Positions 43,885 to 51,771 of a stretch of 64,000 nucleotides of DNA are shown one piece after another (positions within the stretch are counted from its first letter, which is position 1; each line of letters starts with the position of its first letter). The position numbers were made by a program, and so were the translations under genes. The stretch comes from Deltaproteobacteria bacterium. Lineage in GTDB: Bacteria; Myxococcota_A; Polyangia; Haliangiales; Haliangiaceae. The notes beneath the pieces were generated by a model. That model was not told where the DNA came from. It ran no database searches and worked only from the letters and a program-made list of their open reading frames with translations. Location of the stretch: the NCBI GenBank assembly GCA_020630875.1, contig JAHDIH010000001.1:186001-250000 (forward strand), read 5' to 3'.

Positions 43885-43913
43885 AGTTTGCTTAAGGCAC
43901 GTCACACTGTCAA
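43885..43913 (-). promoter_or_regulatory. Candidate promoter of tRNA-Gly
   Basis: A perfect -35 TTGACA occurs at 43908-43913 on the minus strand. At 17 bases the -10 position holds CAAACT, only three of six consensus bases. The predicted start would be within about six bases of the tRNA 5' end. The strong -35 makes this plausible, the poor -10 keeps it uncertain. Confidence 0.4.
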
Positions 43914-43988
43914 GTGATGATCTTCCAAAACAACGAAAACTGCGGGCAGGTGGTGGTTTGAATCTTCAAGCAGTGGTACTCAGGGACT

Positions 43989-44174
43989 ATGAAGCTTGTT
44001 ACATTACTTTTAGCGGTATTGGCCACCTCGGCATGCGTGAAAAAGCCCGGTGGTAAACTGGACGTTGATTCTCCGCTTGTTCCTTACAAAGTACCGGCAG
44101 AAGCAGATTCGGCTCCTGCAGTTGACGAACCGGAAGAGGAATTTCCGGTTCCTGAGATTCCACAGGACGTCTAA
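43989..44174 (+). CDS. Small lipoprotein upstream of glmS, 61 aa
   Basis: ATG with CAGGGA before it. Lipoprotein signal (LLAVLATSAC, Cys16) and an acidic, Pro-rich 45-residue mature tail with no fold motif. The stop lies three bases before the glmS start, so it is transcribed with glmS. Function unknown. Confidence 0.75.
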   Translation: MKLVTLLLAVLATSACVKKPGGKLDVDSPLVPYKVPAEADSAPAVDEPEEEFPVPEIPQDV

Positions 44175-44177
44175 CCG

Positions 44178-45995
44178 ATGTGTGGGATCGTTGGCTACGT
44201 TGGGCAGCGGCAAGCCACGCCCATTCTCGTGGATGGACTACGGAAACTTGAGTACCGAGGGTACGACTCTGCAGGAGTTGCCGTCTGGGATGGGCAGCAG
44301 TCCAAGGTAGTACGATGCGAAGGAAAGCTCCGGAACCTTGAAGAACGCCTCGTCAACGACGGCTGTCCCGGGCAAGTTGGCATCGGGCACACCCGTTGGG
44401 CTACCCATGGAAAGCCGTCCGATCAAAACGCACATCCCCATCGAGTTGGTGGCGTTTCGGTCGTTCACAATGGAATCATCGAAAACCACATGGAACTTCG
44501 CCAGGCTCTAAAAAGCCGTGGCGTTAATTTCACTTCCGATACTGATACGGAGATTGTAGCCCACCTGGTAGCCGAAAAGGTCTCGTCGATGGAGTTGAAG
44601 CAAGCGGTGAGAGCAACCTTGACCGAGCTTCGAGGTGCGTACGCCCTTGCCGTAATTTCTGACCACGAACCCGACGTTCTGGTCGCCGCAAAAAGCGCGA
44701 GTCCCATGGTTATCGGTTTTGGCGAAGGTGAGTATTTTGTAGCGTCCGACATTACCGCAATTCTTGAACAGACAAGAGACGTGGTAGTCGTAGATGAAGA
44801 TGAACTGGTAGTACTTAGTCGCGAAGGCGTGACATTTTTCTCGCCGTCTGGTGCGTCACTTCAGCGTACTCCCAAGCGTATCAACTGGTCGGCGGCACAA
44901 GCGGAAAAAGGGGGCTACCGACATTTCATGCTCAAGGAGATTTTTGAGCAGCCTCGCGCCATCGCTGACACCCTAGCAGGACGAATCAATCTATCCAGCG
45001 GAGAAATCTTGCTGGATGACACAGCTATTGATGCCACCAAGGTTCAGCGAATTGTGATTGTTGCTTGCGGAACGTCTTTCTATGCCGGTCTTGTCGCAAA
45101 ATCCCTTATTGAATCGATTGCAAGAATACCAACCATCGTCGAGTTGGGCTCAGAGTTTCGATACAAAAACCCCGTGGTGCTCCCCAATGATTTGGTGATA
45201 GCGGTAAGTCAGTCCGGTGAAACCGCCGATACAATGGCCGCCGTGCGAGAGGCGAAGAGCAAAGGGGCCCAAGTCTTAGCCATCGCAAACGTTCTGGACT
45301 CGGCAATTCCCCGTCTTGCAGACTGGGCGCTCTATACTCATGCTGGACCTGAAATAGGCGTAGCATCAACGAAAGCCTTTACGACTCAAATAGCACTGCT
45401 CACACTCGTTGCGATTAAATTTGGGCAAGCACGCGGAGAGATCGAACAAAGTCGTGCGGAAGAATTGCTTCATGGACTCGCGGAGATGCCAGGAAACTTG
45501 GCCATGATTTTCGAGCAGGTCGATGTCATAAAAGCCATCGCAAAGAAATACCATGATTCCATTGGATTTTTCTTCCTTGGTAGAGGAGCCCAATATCCAA
45601 TCGCCCTTGAAGGTGCTTTGAAGCTCAAAGAGATAAGTTACATCCATGCCGAAGGATATGCTGCAGGGGAGATGAAACATGGCCCTTTGGCGTTAATCGA
45701 TGAGTACCTGCCCACAGTGGTGATTGCCCCGAAGGACCGACTGTATGAAAAAGTGATGTCCAACTTAACTGCGGTGCAAGCAAGGTCTGGAAAAATCATT
45801 GCGATAGCGACACAAGGAGATCCGGACATCGTAAATGTAGCTGAGGATGTGATTTACATGCCAAAGGCTCCGCCTGAGCTCGTTCCTATTTTCTCTGTGG
45901 TACCACTTCAACTGCTAGCTTATCATGTCGCAGATCTTAAAGGCACTGATATTGACCAGCCCCGAAACCTCGCGAAAAGCGTCACAGTAGAATAA
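44178..45995 (+). CDS. glmS: Glutamine--fructose-6-phosphate aminotransferase (isomerizing)
   Basis: Makes glucosamine-6-phosphate for peptidoglycan and LPS; cytoplasmic. 605 aa, close to the usual ~609. Residue 2 is the N-terminal nucleophile Cys (MCGIVGYVG) of the glutaminase domain, with GHTRWATHG and NG-ENH (HNGIIENHME) motifs. Two SIS domains follow (IVACGTSFYAG, AVSQSGETADT, then FLGRGAQYPIALEGALKLKE). It ends in the invariant DQPRNLAKSVTVE. AGGA ten bases before the ATG. No glmS-type ribozyme was recognised in the short gap before the upstream lipoprotein. Confidence 0.98.
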   Translation: MCGIVGYVGQRQATPILVDGLRKLEYRGYDSAGVAVWDGQQSKVVRCEGKLRNLEERLVNDGCPGQVGIGHTRWATHGKPSDQNAHPHRVGGVSVVHNGIIENHMELRQALKSRGVNFTSDTDTEIVAHLVAEKVSSMELKQAVRATLTELRGAYALAVISDHEPDVLVAAKSASPMVIGFGEGEYFVASDITAILEQTRDVVVVDEDELVVLSREGVTFFSPSGASLQRTPKRINWSAAQAEKGGYRHFMLKEIFEQPRAIADTLAGRINLSSGEILLDDTAIDATKVQRIVIVACGTSFYAGLVAKSLIESIARIPTIVELGSEFRYKNPVVLPNDLVIAVSQSGETADTMAAVREAKSKGAQVLAIANVLDSAIPRLADWALYTHAGPEIGVASTKAFTTQIALLTLVAIKFGQARGEIEQSRAEELLHGLAEMPGNLAMIFEQVDVIKAIAKKYHDSIGFFFLGRGAQYPIALEGALKLKEISYIHAEGYAAGEMKHGPLALIDEYLPTVVIAPKDRLYEKVMSNLTAVQARSGKIIAIATQGDPDIVNVAEDVIYMPKAPPELVPIFSVVPLQLLAYHVADLKGTDIDQPRNLAKSVTVE

Positions 45996-46034
45996 CAACG
46001 AAATGGAATCAGTTGAGATTTCAGCAAATTTGAG

Positions 46035-46078
46035 GAATGCTAAGGCATTCGTTGGGAAACATGTCATTCTAAGGCATT
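46035..46078 (+). promoter_or_regulatory. Inverted repeat plus direct repeat, possible operator
   Basis: GAATGC-TAAG-GCATTC at 46035-46050 is a perfect 6-bp inverted repeat with a 4-base loop. The decamer CTAAGGCATT from it recurs at 46069-46078, 29 bases downstream, just before the lipoprotein start. No T-run follows, so it is not an intrinsic terminator. Confidence 0.35.
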
Positions 46079-46090
46079 AGGCAAAAAACT

Positions 46091-46780
46091 ATGAACATAT
46101 CAAAATCCATTATCGCTATTCTTTTGGTCGTCGGGTGTGGTGGAAATAAGAACGCCAAAACAGCAGTTCAACCAGAAAGCATCCAACAACCTTGTTCGCC
46201 TACGGGCGAAATCGAGGTGGTCGCTGAAACGCCAACGGAAGCCCCTGCACAAGAGCTGCCTCCAGAAGTGGTACCACCGGAGGAAACTGCGCCAGAAGTG
46301 GGGCAGATAGAATTCGTTCTCAACAATCAGGGAAAAGAGGACCTCGTCCTCAGTTTGGATAAGGGATGGCAGCCCGTGATCTATGCGTATTCTGGCAAAC
46401 CTCCGAAAGCGAAGTCGATTATCATGTTTCCGATGCACTGCACTGCAAACTGTGAAGAAAAAAAATGCCTTCGCTGTAAAGAAGCAGAACGCGTACGTGA
46501 CATCATAAAATCTGAAAAGCGAAAAGTGATTGCCCCTGGAGATTCGATCTCCGTACCGTGGGATGGCTTGGACCATGTGTACAAGAAAACTAGAGCGAGC
46601 GGTCGTTCTTGCAAGTGCTTTACAAAGCAGCCTGCCCCTCCCGAGGTGTATACCGTCAGAGCGTGTGGTTTACGAGTCACCAAGTCTGCAACGAAACGAA
46701 GTAAGTATCACTGCGCTGAAGGCACCATGACGCTTCCAATGGTTGCGGGGCAAGAAAAAATCGAGTTGCTTTTCAAGTAG
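46091..46780 (+). CDS. Uncharacterised lipoprotein, 229 aa
   Basis: ATG start; lipoprotein signal (AILLVVGCGGN). Residues 30-70 are a Pro/Glu-rich linker. The C-terminal domain (~75-229) contains eight or more Cys in pairs (HCTANCEEKKCLRCKE, SCKCF) and looks like a compact disulfide-rich or metal-binding module; IEFVLNNQGKEDLVLSLD begins it like a small beta-sandwich. I cannot assign a family. The stop codon abuts the ATG of moaC. Confidence 0.78.
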   Translation: MNISKSIIAILLVVGCGGNKNAKTAVQPESIQQPCSPTGEIEVVAETPTEAPAQELPPEVVPPEETAPEVGQIEFVLNNQGKEDLVLSLDKGWQPVIYAYSGKPPKAKSIIMFPMHCTANCEEKKCLRCKEAERVRDIIKSEKRKVIAPGDSISVPWDGLDHVYKKTRASGRSCKCFTKQPAPPEVYTVRACGLRVTKSATKRSKYHCAEGTMTLPMVAGQEKIELLFK

Positions 46781-47254
46781 ATGGGGGGGACTTTCACTCA
46801 TTTGGATCGCCACGGCGCTGCCCGAATGGTTAAGGTATCGCTCAAGGATGAATCTCATCGAGTCGCGGTTGCTGAATCTGTTATCGTTGCCAAAAAGAAG
46901 ACAATAGCTAGTCTGAAAAATAGTGACCTAGCGAAGGGGGACGCGCTTCCGATTGCTCGGATTGCAGCAATAGCCGCCACTAAAAAGACGGACCAATTAA
47001 TCCCCCTGTGCCACCCGCTTCGTATCACGTCGGTCGATGTAAGCTTTGAGTTCTCGCCTTCTTCCGTTCGTACGATTGTTACGGTTGAGTGTTTTGATAG
47101 GAGTGGCGTCGAAATGGAAGCTCTTGCAGGGGCGGCCGCATCAGCGTTGACTCTATACGACATGTGTAAAGCAATCGACAGAGGGATGGAAATACAGTCC
47201 CTACGGTTACTTAGCAAGTCGGGAGGCAGATCGGGGCGCTGGACTCGTGGATAG
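46781..47254 (+). CDS. moaC: Cyclic pyranopterin monophosphate synthase
   Basis: Second step of molybdenum cofactor biosynthesis: the 3',8-cH2GTP intermediate made by MoaA becomes cPMP. 157 aa, normal length. Conserved segments LIPLCHPLRIT, GVEMEALAGAAASALTLYD and MCKAIDRGM (active-site Asp and Lys) are intact. The ATG follows the lipoprotein stop without a gap. No other moa/moe gene lies in the window, so it is an isolated pathway gene. Confidence 0.95.
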   Translation: MGGTFTHLDRHGAARMVKVSLKDESHRVAVAESVIVAKKKTIASLKNSDLAKGDALPIARIAAIAATKKTDQLIPLCHPLRITSVDVSFEFSPSSVRTIVTVECFDRSGVEMEALAGAAASALTLYDMCKAIDRGMEIQSLRLLSKSGGRSGRWTRG

Positions 47255-47303
47255 CTCCTGCAGAATGTTTCCCAAACGCCAAATTCCGCGCTAATCTATC
47301 GGC

Positions 47304-47771
47304 ATGGAGAGCTCGGTTACCGCGGCACTGCGGAAAGTCGATTTGTTTGGCGGCCTGCACGAAAATCACTTGGAACGCATCGCAAGTGTGGGGCGGCTAA
47401 TCAGCTACGACTCTGGGACTCATATATTTTCTGAGGGAGACGAGGGCAATGCTTTCTTTATTGTGCTCGTCGGCGAAGTGAGGATCAGCAGGATTTTGTC
47501 AGGAATTGGTGAAGAAAACTTGGCGGTACTTCCCGCGGGACATCACTTTGGAGAAATGTCGCTTGTTACCGACTCCCCACGTTCTGCCAGTGCGATTGCA
47601 AACTCGCAATGCCAAGTCTTCTCTTTGGGGCGGACGGAATTCCAAGACCTTTTGTTTGTCGATAGAGACATTGCTTACGTCGTATTGTGGCGTTTCGTTC
47701 AAACACTTAGCCAGCGGCTCAGTGCAAGTAACGATAAGATGACGCTACTTGCATCGGCGAGTATGTTCTAA
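47304..47771 (+). CDS. Cyclic nucleotide-binding domain protein
   Basis: 155 aa comprising one CAP/CRP-type ligand-binding domain. The phosphate-binding cassette is FGEMSLVTDSPRSASAIA, which keeps the Gly-Glu and Arg that contact cyclic nucleotides. No DNA-binding helix-turn-helix or kinase follows, so it is a stand-alone sensor or partner-binding domain. The stop precedes the next ATG by one base. Confidence 0.9.
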   Translation: MESSVTAALRKVDLFGGLHENHLERIASVGRLISYDSGTHIFSEGDEGNAFFIVLVGEVRISRILSGIGEENLAVLPAGHHFGEMSLVTDSPRSASAIANSQCQVFSLGRTEFQDLLFVDRDIAYVVLWRFVQTLSQRLSASNDKMTLLASASMF

Positions 47772-47772
47772 A

Positions 47773-48345
47773 ATGGCTCGTCGTTTGGTTGCGCTCGTTC
47801 TTCTTTTCGTTGCTTCGAACCAAGCAGTTGCGGACATTCCTCGTGGGATACTTAGGTATCGCGTCGGAGTAGCTAAAGGATTTGGGAATCCTATTGGCCC
47901 AAGCTTCATTCACGGTCTTGACGCTACGCTCCATCTTGGCTCTGGTGCTCGAAACTGGATCGCTGCGGTTGGCTGGGAGATTGAATGGGGATGTTTTGGG
48001 CCTTGGGCCAGTAATGAGCTTGCAAAGTTCACCATTTGTGCGGGGCCAGCCAATGTAGATGCGGTGGCAACGTCAATTAAGACGGTTGCCGCAAGACCCA
48101 GCTTAATTCTGAAGCGTGTTTTGAACGAAAAAGGACTTTTAGTAGCGTTAAACGCAGGACTTGGAGTGATTCGAACCAATACGCCACTGTTAACCAACAA
48201 ACGAACGTATTTTACCCCGGCCGCCTCGCTTTCGCTTGAGCAATATTGGGGGGGGATTGTATTTTCTTTAACAGGACATTACCAAGGGGTTGCCGACAGG
48301 CCAAAGCTTGGGTGGTTAATGCTTGGTATTGGTTACGGAGGATAG
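47773..48345 (+). CDS. Exported protein, possible small beta-barrel, 190 aa
   Basis: ATG at 47773, one base after the preceding stop. Signal peptide (LVALVLLFVASNQAVA) then alternating aromatic/hydrophobic residues (WIAAVGWEIEWGCFGPW, YWGGIVFSLTGHYQGV) ending LGIGYGG, as in small outer-membrane barrels, although the terminus is not Phe. Function unknown; co-transcribed with the cyclic-nucleotide-binding gene. Confidence 0.75.
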   Translation: MARRLVALVLLFVASNQAVADIPRGILRYRVGVAKGFGNPIGPSFIHGLDATLHLGSGARNWIAAVGWEIEWGCFGPWASNELAKFTICAGPANVDAVATSIKTVAARPSLILKRVLNEKGLLVALNAGLGVIRTNTPLLTNKRTYFTPAASLSLEQYWGGIVFSLTGHYQGVADRPKLGWLMLGIGYGG

Positions 48346-48371
48346 TCAGAGGCCTTTGCTAGTGTCTTCTT

Positions 48372-48692
48372 ATGGTGGAGGGACTACAGAAGCGTTTGGC
48401 ACATCTTACATCTGAAGCGATGCTTTGGGATGAGTCTAATATTTTTGAGCTAAAAGACATTCTCTGCGCACTGCAAGAAGTCGCTGTAGATTGGACGGTT
48501 CACTCGTCTGCGCCCTACAGCCTCAAAGAAGTGGTAGACTTGCAAGCCCTACCAACAGCAGGCCCGCATCCTGTGATCGAAGGCAAGACGGTGCTTGCCG
48601 TAGATATTGAGGGAAGGGCTATTGTTCTTGAGGGCTTAGAAGTGATTGACACGAATCGCTTTACGACAGCTCTTCAGGTAGCCGTAGCATAG
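48372..48692 (+). CDS. Hypothetical protein, 106 aa
   Basis: Not recognised. Small soluble protein with an N-terminal helix (residues 1-45) and a beta-rich C-terminal half (GKTVLAVDIEGRAIVLEGLEV). ATG start without a clear ribosome site, 26 bases after the barrel-like gene. No signal peptide. Confidence 0.65.
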   Translation: MVEGLQKRLAHLTSEAMLWDESNIFELKDILCALQEVAVDWTVHSSAPYSLKEVVDLQALPTAGPHPVIEGKTVLAVDIEGRAIVLEGLEVIDTNRFTTALQVAVA

Positions 48693-48707
48693 ACAATCGT
48701 CTAACCA

Positions 48708-49073
48708 TTATTGCGACAGGAGTTGCTGAGCCAAAGACTTTGGTGCATTAGCTACGTAACTTTCCATAATCCAAGAAGACAGAAGTTCAAGAGGTACGCT
48801 GTTTTCTCTGCTTACCTTCACGTTAAACCAACCGTGTTTTCCCAAGCCATATCCCGTGGGGGTCACAAATGGTAATGCTTCCAGTCCTTCGCGAGAATGA
48901 GGGAGCTTTACGGCAAAAGAAAACTCTTGCTCAGGCCATGCCCAGAATACGAAAACCTTCTTTCGTACTTTGAAGCTGGGGTAGTCCCAAGGATAGTCAA
49001 CCCACGCTTCGGGTAGGGAAAGCGCTAGGGACTCAAGCGCCGCATGAAGAGAGAACCTAGATTTTACACCCAT
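48708..49073 (-). CDS. MmcQ/YjbR-family protein
   Basis: 121 aa. Matches the MmcQ/YjbR fold: LALSLPEAWVDYPWDYPSFKVRKKVFVFW, then the core KLPHSREGLEALPFVTPTGYGLGKHGWFNV. Members are small DNA-binding-like proteins of unknown role. ATG start; convergent with the hypothetical gene upstream in the map. Confidence 0.87.
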   Translation of the reverse strand: MGVKSRFSLHAALESLALSLPEAWVDYPWDYPSFKVRKKVFVFWAWPEQEFSFAVKLPHSREGLEALPFVTPTGYGLGKHGWFNVKVSRENSVPLELLSSWIMESYVANAPKSLAQQLLSQ

Positions 49074-49132
49074 GGTACAAAACTTCGCCAGATTGCTAGT
49101 TTTGTCAACAAAGATTTCTCATGTTCAATGAG

Positions 49133-49747
49133 TCAGGATTCGTTCTCAGCCATGATAGTCGCTATCGCAGTGTCGTTAGGTTCGTCGCTTTGAGAAAGTC
49201 GTTTGATTATGGTTTCTCGTTCGCTCTTTGACTTGTTCTGACTTAGTTTCTTTTTGAACTGCAGCTCTTCCACTTCTATTTCAAAAGCAACAACTCCACC
49301 AAGCATACCCTCTTTGTATTGGGGCGAGAGTTGATTCCACTGCGCAAGGTACTCTGGTTCTAATTCGGTAATCATTCGGGTAAGTACAGCTTGCTTTGCT
49401 TCTGAAGTATTCAATGTTTTGGCTGTTCCAGAAGCATGCACCGCCAAATAGTTCCACGTTGGGACGCTCTGTTTGGTTTCGTAGTGTTTTGTTGAGATGT
49501 AGGCGTGCGGCTCTTTGAAGATAACTAGGGTAGTGCCGTTCAGCTGTCTCCAGTGAGAGTTGGCTTTGGCAAAGTGCCCACTAATTCGAACCGGACCGGT
49601 CTCTGACAGGCGGTACGTACTTACAGGAAGATGACTTGCTATCGGAGTTGAAGAAGTGGAAGAAATAAGCGTTGCAAAGCTGTATCGTTGCATAAACCTT
49701 ATTGCTTCTTGCTCGCTAGCGCACGCGTTGTATTTTGGGATGTACAT
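49133..49747 (-). CDS. PaiB-like FMN-binding negative regulator
   Basis: 204 aa of the PaiB/FMN_bind_2 family, a split-barrel protein linked to control of sporulation or polyamine genes in Bacillus. Conserved stretches: MYIPKYNACASEQEAIRFMQ, SGHFAKANSHWRQL, FKEPHAYISTKHYETKQSVPTWNY and GMLGGVVAFEIEVEEL. The ATG is only nine bases after the atpE terminator tract, so it has almost no independent promoter space. Confidence 0.9.
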   Translation of the reverse strand: MYIPKYNACASEQEAIRFMQRYSFATLISSTSSTPIASHLPVSTYRLSETGPVRISGHFAKANSHWRQLNGTTLVIFKEPHAYISTKHYETKQSVPTWNYLAVHASGTAKTLNTSEAKQAVLTRMITELEPEYLAQWNQLSPQYKEGMLGGVVAFEIEVEELQFKKKLSQNKSKSERETIIKRLSQSDEPNDTAIATIMAENES

Positions 49748-49756
49748 GGAATGCCA

Positions 49757-49785
49757 ATAAAAAAGGCGACCCCTAAGGTCGCCTT
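49757..49785 (-). terminator. Rho-independent terminator after atpE
   Basis: Minus strand: AAGGCGACC, a CTTAGG-type loop, GGTCGCCTT and then a run of T. The 9-bp stem is G+C rich and lies 27 bases past the atpE stop. Confidence 0.92.
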
Positions 49786-49811
49786 CTTTAACGTTATAGC
49801 TACGTTATCGC

Positions 49812-50150
49812 TTAGATTTTACCTTGAAGAAGGATAGCGATAATTAGCGCGTAAATTACGAGTGATTCGATAAGCGCAAGACCAAGAATCATTGGAGTGA
49901 AAAGTTTGTCTGCCGCGCTTGGATTGCGAGCAATACCTTCTAGTGCAGCAGCAGCAGCTTTTGCTTGTCCAAGAGCGCCACCGAATGCAGCGAGTCCAAG
50001 ACCAAGGCCTGCAGCAATAGCAATCCATCCACCTTTGATTTGCTTAGCTGCTGCTTCTGAAAGCTCGCTATCAGCAAATGCAATAGATGCAATTCCTAAG
50101 ATGATAAGGCTGGTTGAAAAGATGAGTAGGTTTTTTGTGCTTTTTTTCAT
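49812..50150 (-). CDS. atpE: ATP synthase Fo subunit c, with N-terminal extension
   Basis: 112 aa, longer than the usual 70-90 because of a leader-like hydrophobic N-terminus (residues 8-26, ending ASIAFA) that resembles a signal peptide. The c-ring helices are ~39-65 and 82-108 with the family loop ARNP at 74-77. The proton/ion carboxylate is Glu95 in GLALIESLVIY. Gln62 and Ser96, together with Tyr100, match three of the Na+ ligands known from Ilyobacter c-rings; Thr at the fourth position is Leu97. So Na+ coupling is possible but not shown. Confidence 0.95.
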   Translation of the reverse strand: MKKSTKNLLIFSTSLIILGIASIAFADSELSEAAAKQIKGGWIAIAAGLGLGLAAFGGALGQAKAAAAALEGIARNPSAADKLFTPMILGLALIESLVIYALIIAILLQGKI

Positions 50151-50189
50151 TTTGATATCTCCGGTTGGTTTTTCTAAAAATGGTTAGGG

Positions 50190-50969
50190 TTAGTGGTCAT
50201 GAGCAACAGCCATGGATACGTACACCATGGACAATAGCGAAAATACAAGGGCTTGCACCACGCAAACGAGGATGCCCAAGAAGTAGAACGGTACTGGCAC
50301 TAGCACCGGTACCAAGAAGAAGAAGGTGAACAATACCTTATGGTCAGCAGCCATGTTGCCAAGAAGTCGCAACGCGAGCGACATAGGGCGAGCAAGATGA
50401 CTGATCATCTCAATTATGAAGAACAGGGGTGCGAGCCACCATACGGGACCCATGAAATGCTTGAGGTAGGCCACGATGCCGTGTTCGCGAACGCCCCAAT
50501 AATGAGTGGCAACAAACACCACGAGTCCGAGCATTAGGTTTGTCTTCAGGGTATCCGTTGCTAAACCAAAACCAGGCAGTAATGCCATGAAGTTGTTAAA
50601 CAAGATAAACGTGAAGAGAGACGCCATGAATGGAAAGTATTTGCGAGCCTTCTCTTCCGTTCCGAAGACACCGACCATCAGGCCGAGGACACCATCGCAA
50701 ATCGTTTCGAAAACCAGGCGCAAGTTCCATTTGGCGGGAGGAATAAGCGCCTCGTCACCTTTGGACATTGCTTTTTTGAATGCTCTTGCTCCGAAGAGAA
50801 TAAATAGTACGACAAGCAACGCCGCGAATACGTGATTGAGCGTGAAATGCGAATGCTCGCCTGTAACAGGCACCGTATCGATGCCGAGCATTGCTTGCAG
50901 CTTATTGTACGTGTCACGCCACCAATCGTTGTGCCGTAGTAAGTCAAACCATGTCTGATGTTCACCCAT
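50190..50969 (-). CDS. atpB: ATP synthase Fo subunit a
   Basis: 259 aa; forms the two half-channels of the ion path with the c-ring. The essential Arg is in SLALRLLGNMAADH. Multiple membrane helices run through the second half. ATG overlaps the atpI stop by one base (TAATG). Fo cluster order atpZ-atpI-atpB-atpE; no atpF or F1 genes follow. Confidence 0.96.
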   Translation of the reverse strand: MGEHQTWFDLLRHNDWWRDTYNKLQAMLGIDTVPVTGEHSHFTLNHVFAALLVVLFILFGARAFKKAMSKGDEALIPPAKWNLRLVFETICDGVLGLMVGVFGTEEKARKYFPFMASLFTFILFNNFMALLPGFGLATDTLKTNLMLGLVVFVATHYWGVREHGIVAYLKHFMGPVWWLAPLFFIIEMISHLARPMSLALRLLGNMAADHKVLFTFFFLVPVLVPVPFYFLGILVCVVQALVFSLLSMVYVSMAVAHDH

Positions 50970-51346
50970 TATTCTTCCTCGACTTGATTAGGGCCAATAG
51001 CAGCCCGAGTAGTCTCGATGGCGATGCTTACCAAGAAAATGCCGAATCCGGTAGCCAGAGCGAGCACCGAAATCGGAAGAAATTTAGTTGCCAAGAATAC
51101 CGCTAGTAATATCAGGCCCATTTTGGGGATCATCACTAGTTGAGCCGCCATTTTGCTCTTTGGATTGTTGCTGGACCACTTGCCTACGAGGAACCGCATG
51201 GCAGTGAAGTTGATACAAGTCAAGACGACGCCAACGAGCGCGCCGAGCCACCACGGTTGCTCTGCAAGGAAGAAACAACCCACCACGTAGATAAGACCTA
51301 CTATGTAGTTGATTCTTTCGATATTTTTGAGGTTCTCGATGTACAT
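50969..51346 (-). CDS. atpI: ATP synthase-associated protein AtpI (ATP-synt_I family)
   Basis: 125 aa from the ATG at 51346, chosen because GGAAGG precedes it by nine bases and it begins four bases after the atpZ stop; longer starts overlap atpZ. Four membrane helices (INYIVGLIYVVGCFFLAE, LGALVGVVLTCINFTAM, MGLILLAVFLATKF and ISVLALATGFGIFLVSIAI) fit the ATP-synt_I family, which assists c-ring assembly. Confidence 0.87.
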   Translation of the reverse strand: MYIENLKNIERINYIVGLIYVVGCFFLAEQPWWLGALVGVVLTCINFTAMRFLVGKWSSNNPKSKMAAQLVMIPKMGLILLAVFLATKFLPISVLALATGFGIFLVSIAIETTRAAIGPNQVEEE

Positions 51347-51350
51347 GGCC

Positions 51351-51710
51351 TCAGCCTTCCCGCCTTTGGGATGCCCCTGTTTGACCATTGGTTTCATCAT
51401 TTGCCGATGCGGCGTCTTGTCGCATGCGTTGTCCCGCCCGCCAAAGCGCTCTGAAGCCAGCCGTGATTCCGAAGGCGAGCCCCAAAAGCATCAGCCATGG
51501 ATCGGTCCCATAACGGTCGTCAAGCCACCATCCGGCGCCAAAACCCACAAATATGGAGATCGCCATTTCCAGTCCCAGGGAGGAATAAGACAAGGCGTGA
51601 TAAAGTCCTTTGGACTTTTCATAGACCTCGTCTCCGTCACTTTCCACAGCTGCTCGTAACACGGTAAATTGACGTAATAAAGGACAAAGTCCTTGGTGAG
51701 CCTCGGTCAA
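51351..51710 (-). CDS. atpZ: AtpZ/AtpI family Fo assembly protein
   Basis: Up to 119 aa. Two membrane helices with the family motif GWWLDDRYGTDPWLMLLGLA identify AtpZ, which accompanies Mg2+ or c-ring assembly in Fo operons. The outermost TTG at 51710 gives a long N-terminus; GTG codons at 51662 and 51647 fit the usual family length better. First gene of the Fo operon. Confidence 0.85.
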   Translation of the reverse strand: MTEAHQGLCPLLRQFTVLRAAVESDGDEVYEKSKGLYHALSYSSLGLEMAISIFVGFGAGWWLDDRYGTDPWLMLLGLAFGITAGFRALWRAGQRMRQDAASANDETNGQTGASQRREG

Positions 51711-51771
51711 AATAAGATCTCGGACAGCGATAGCCTGTGATTGATGAGAACGTTCCCCTAGGATGCGTTTG

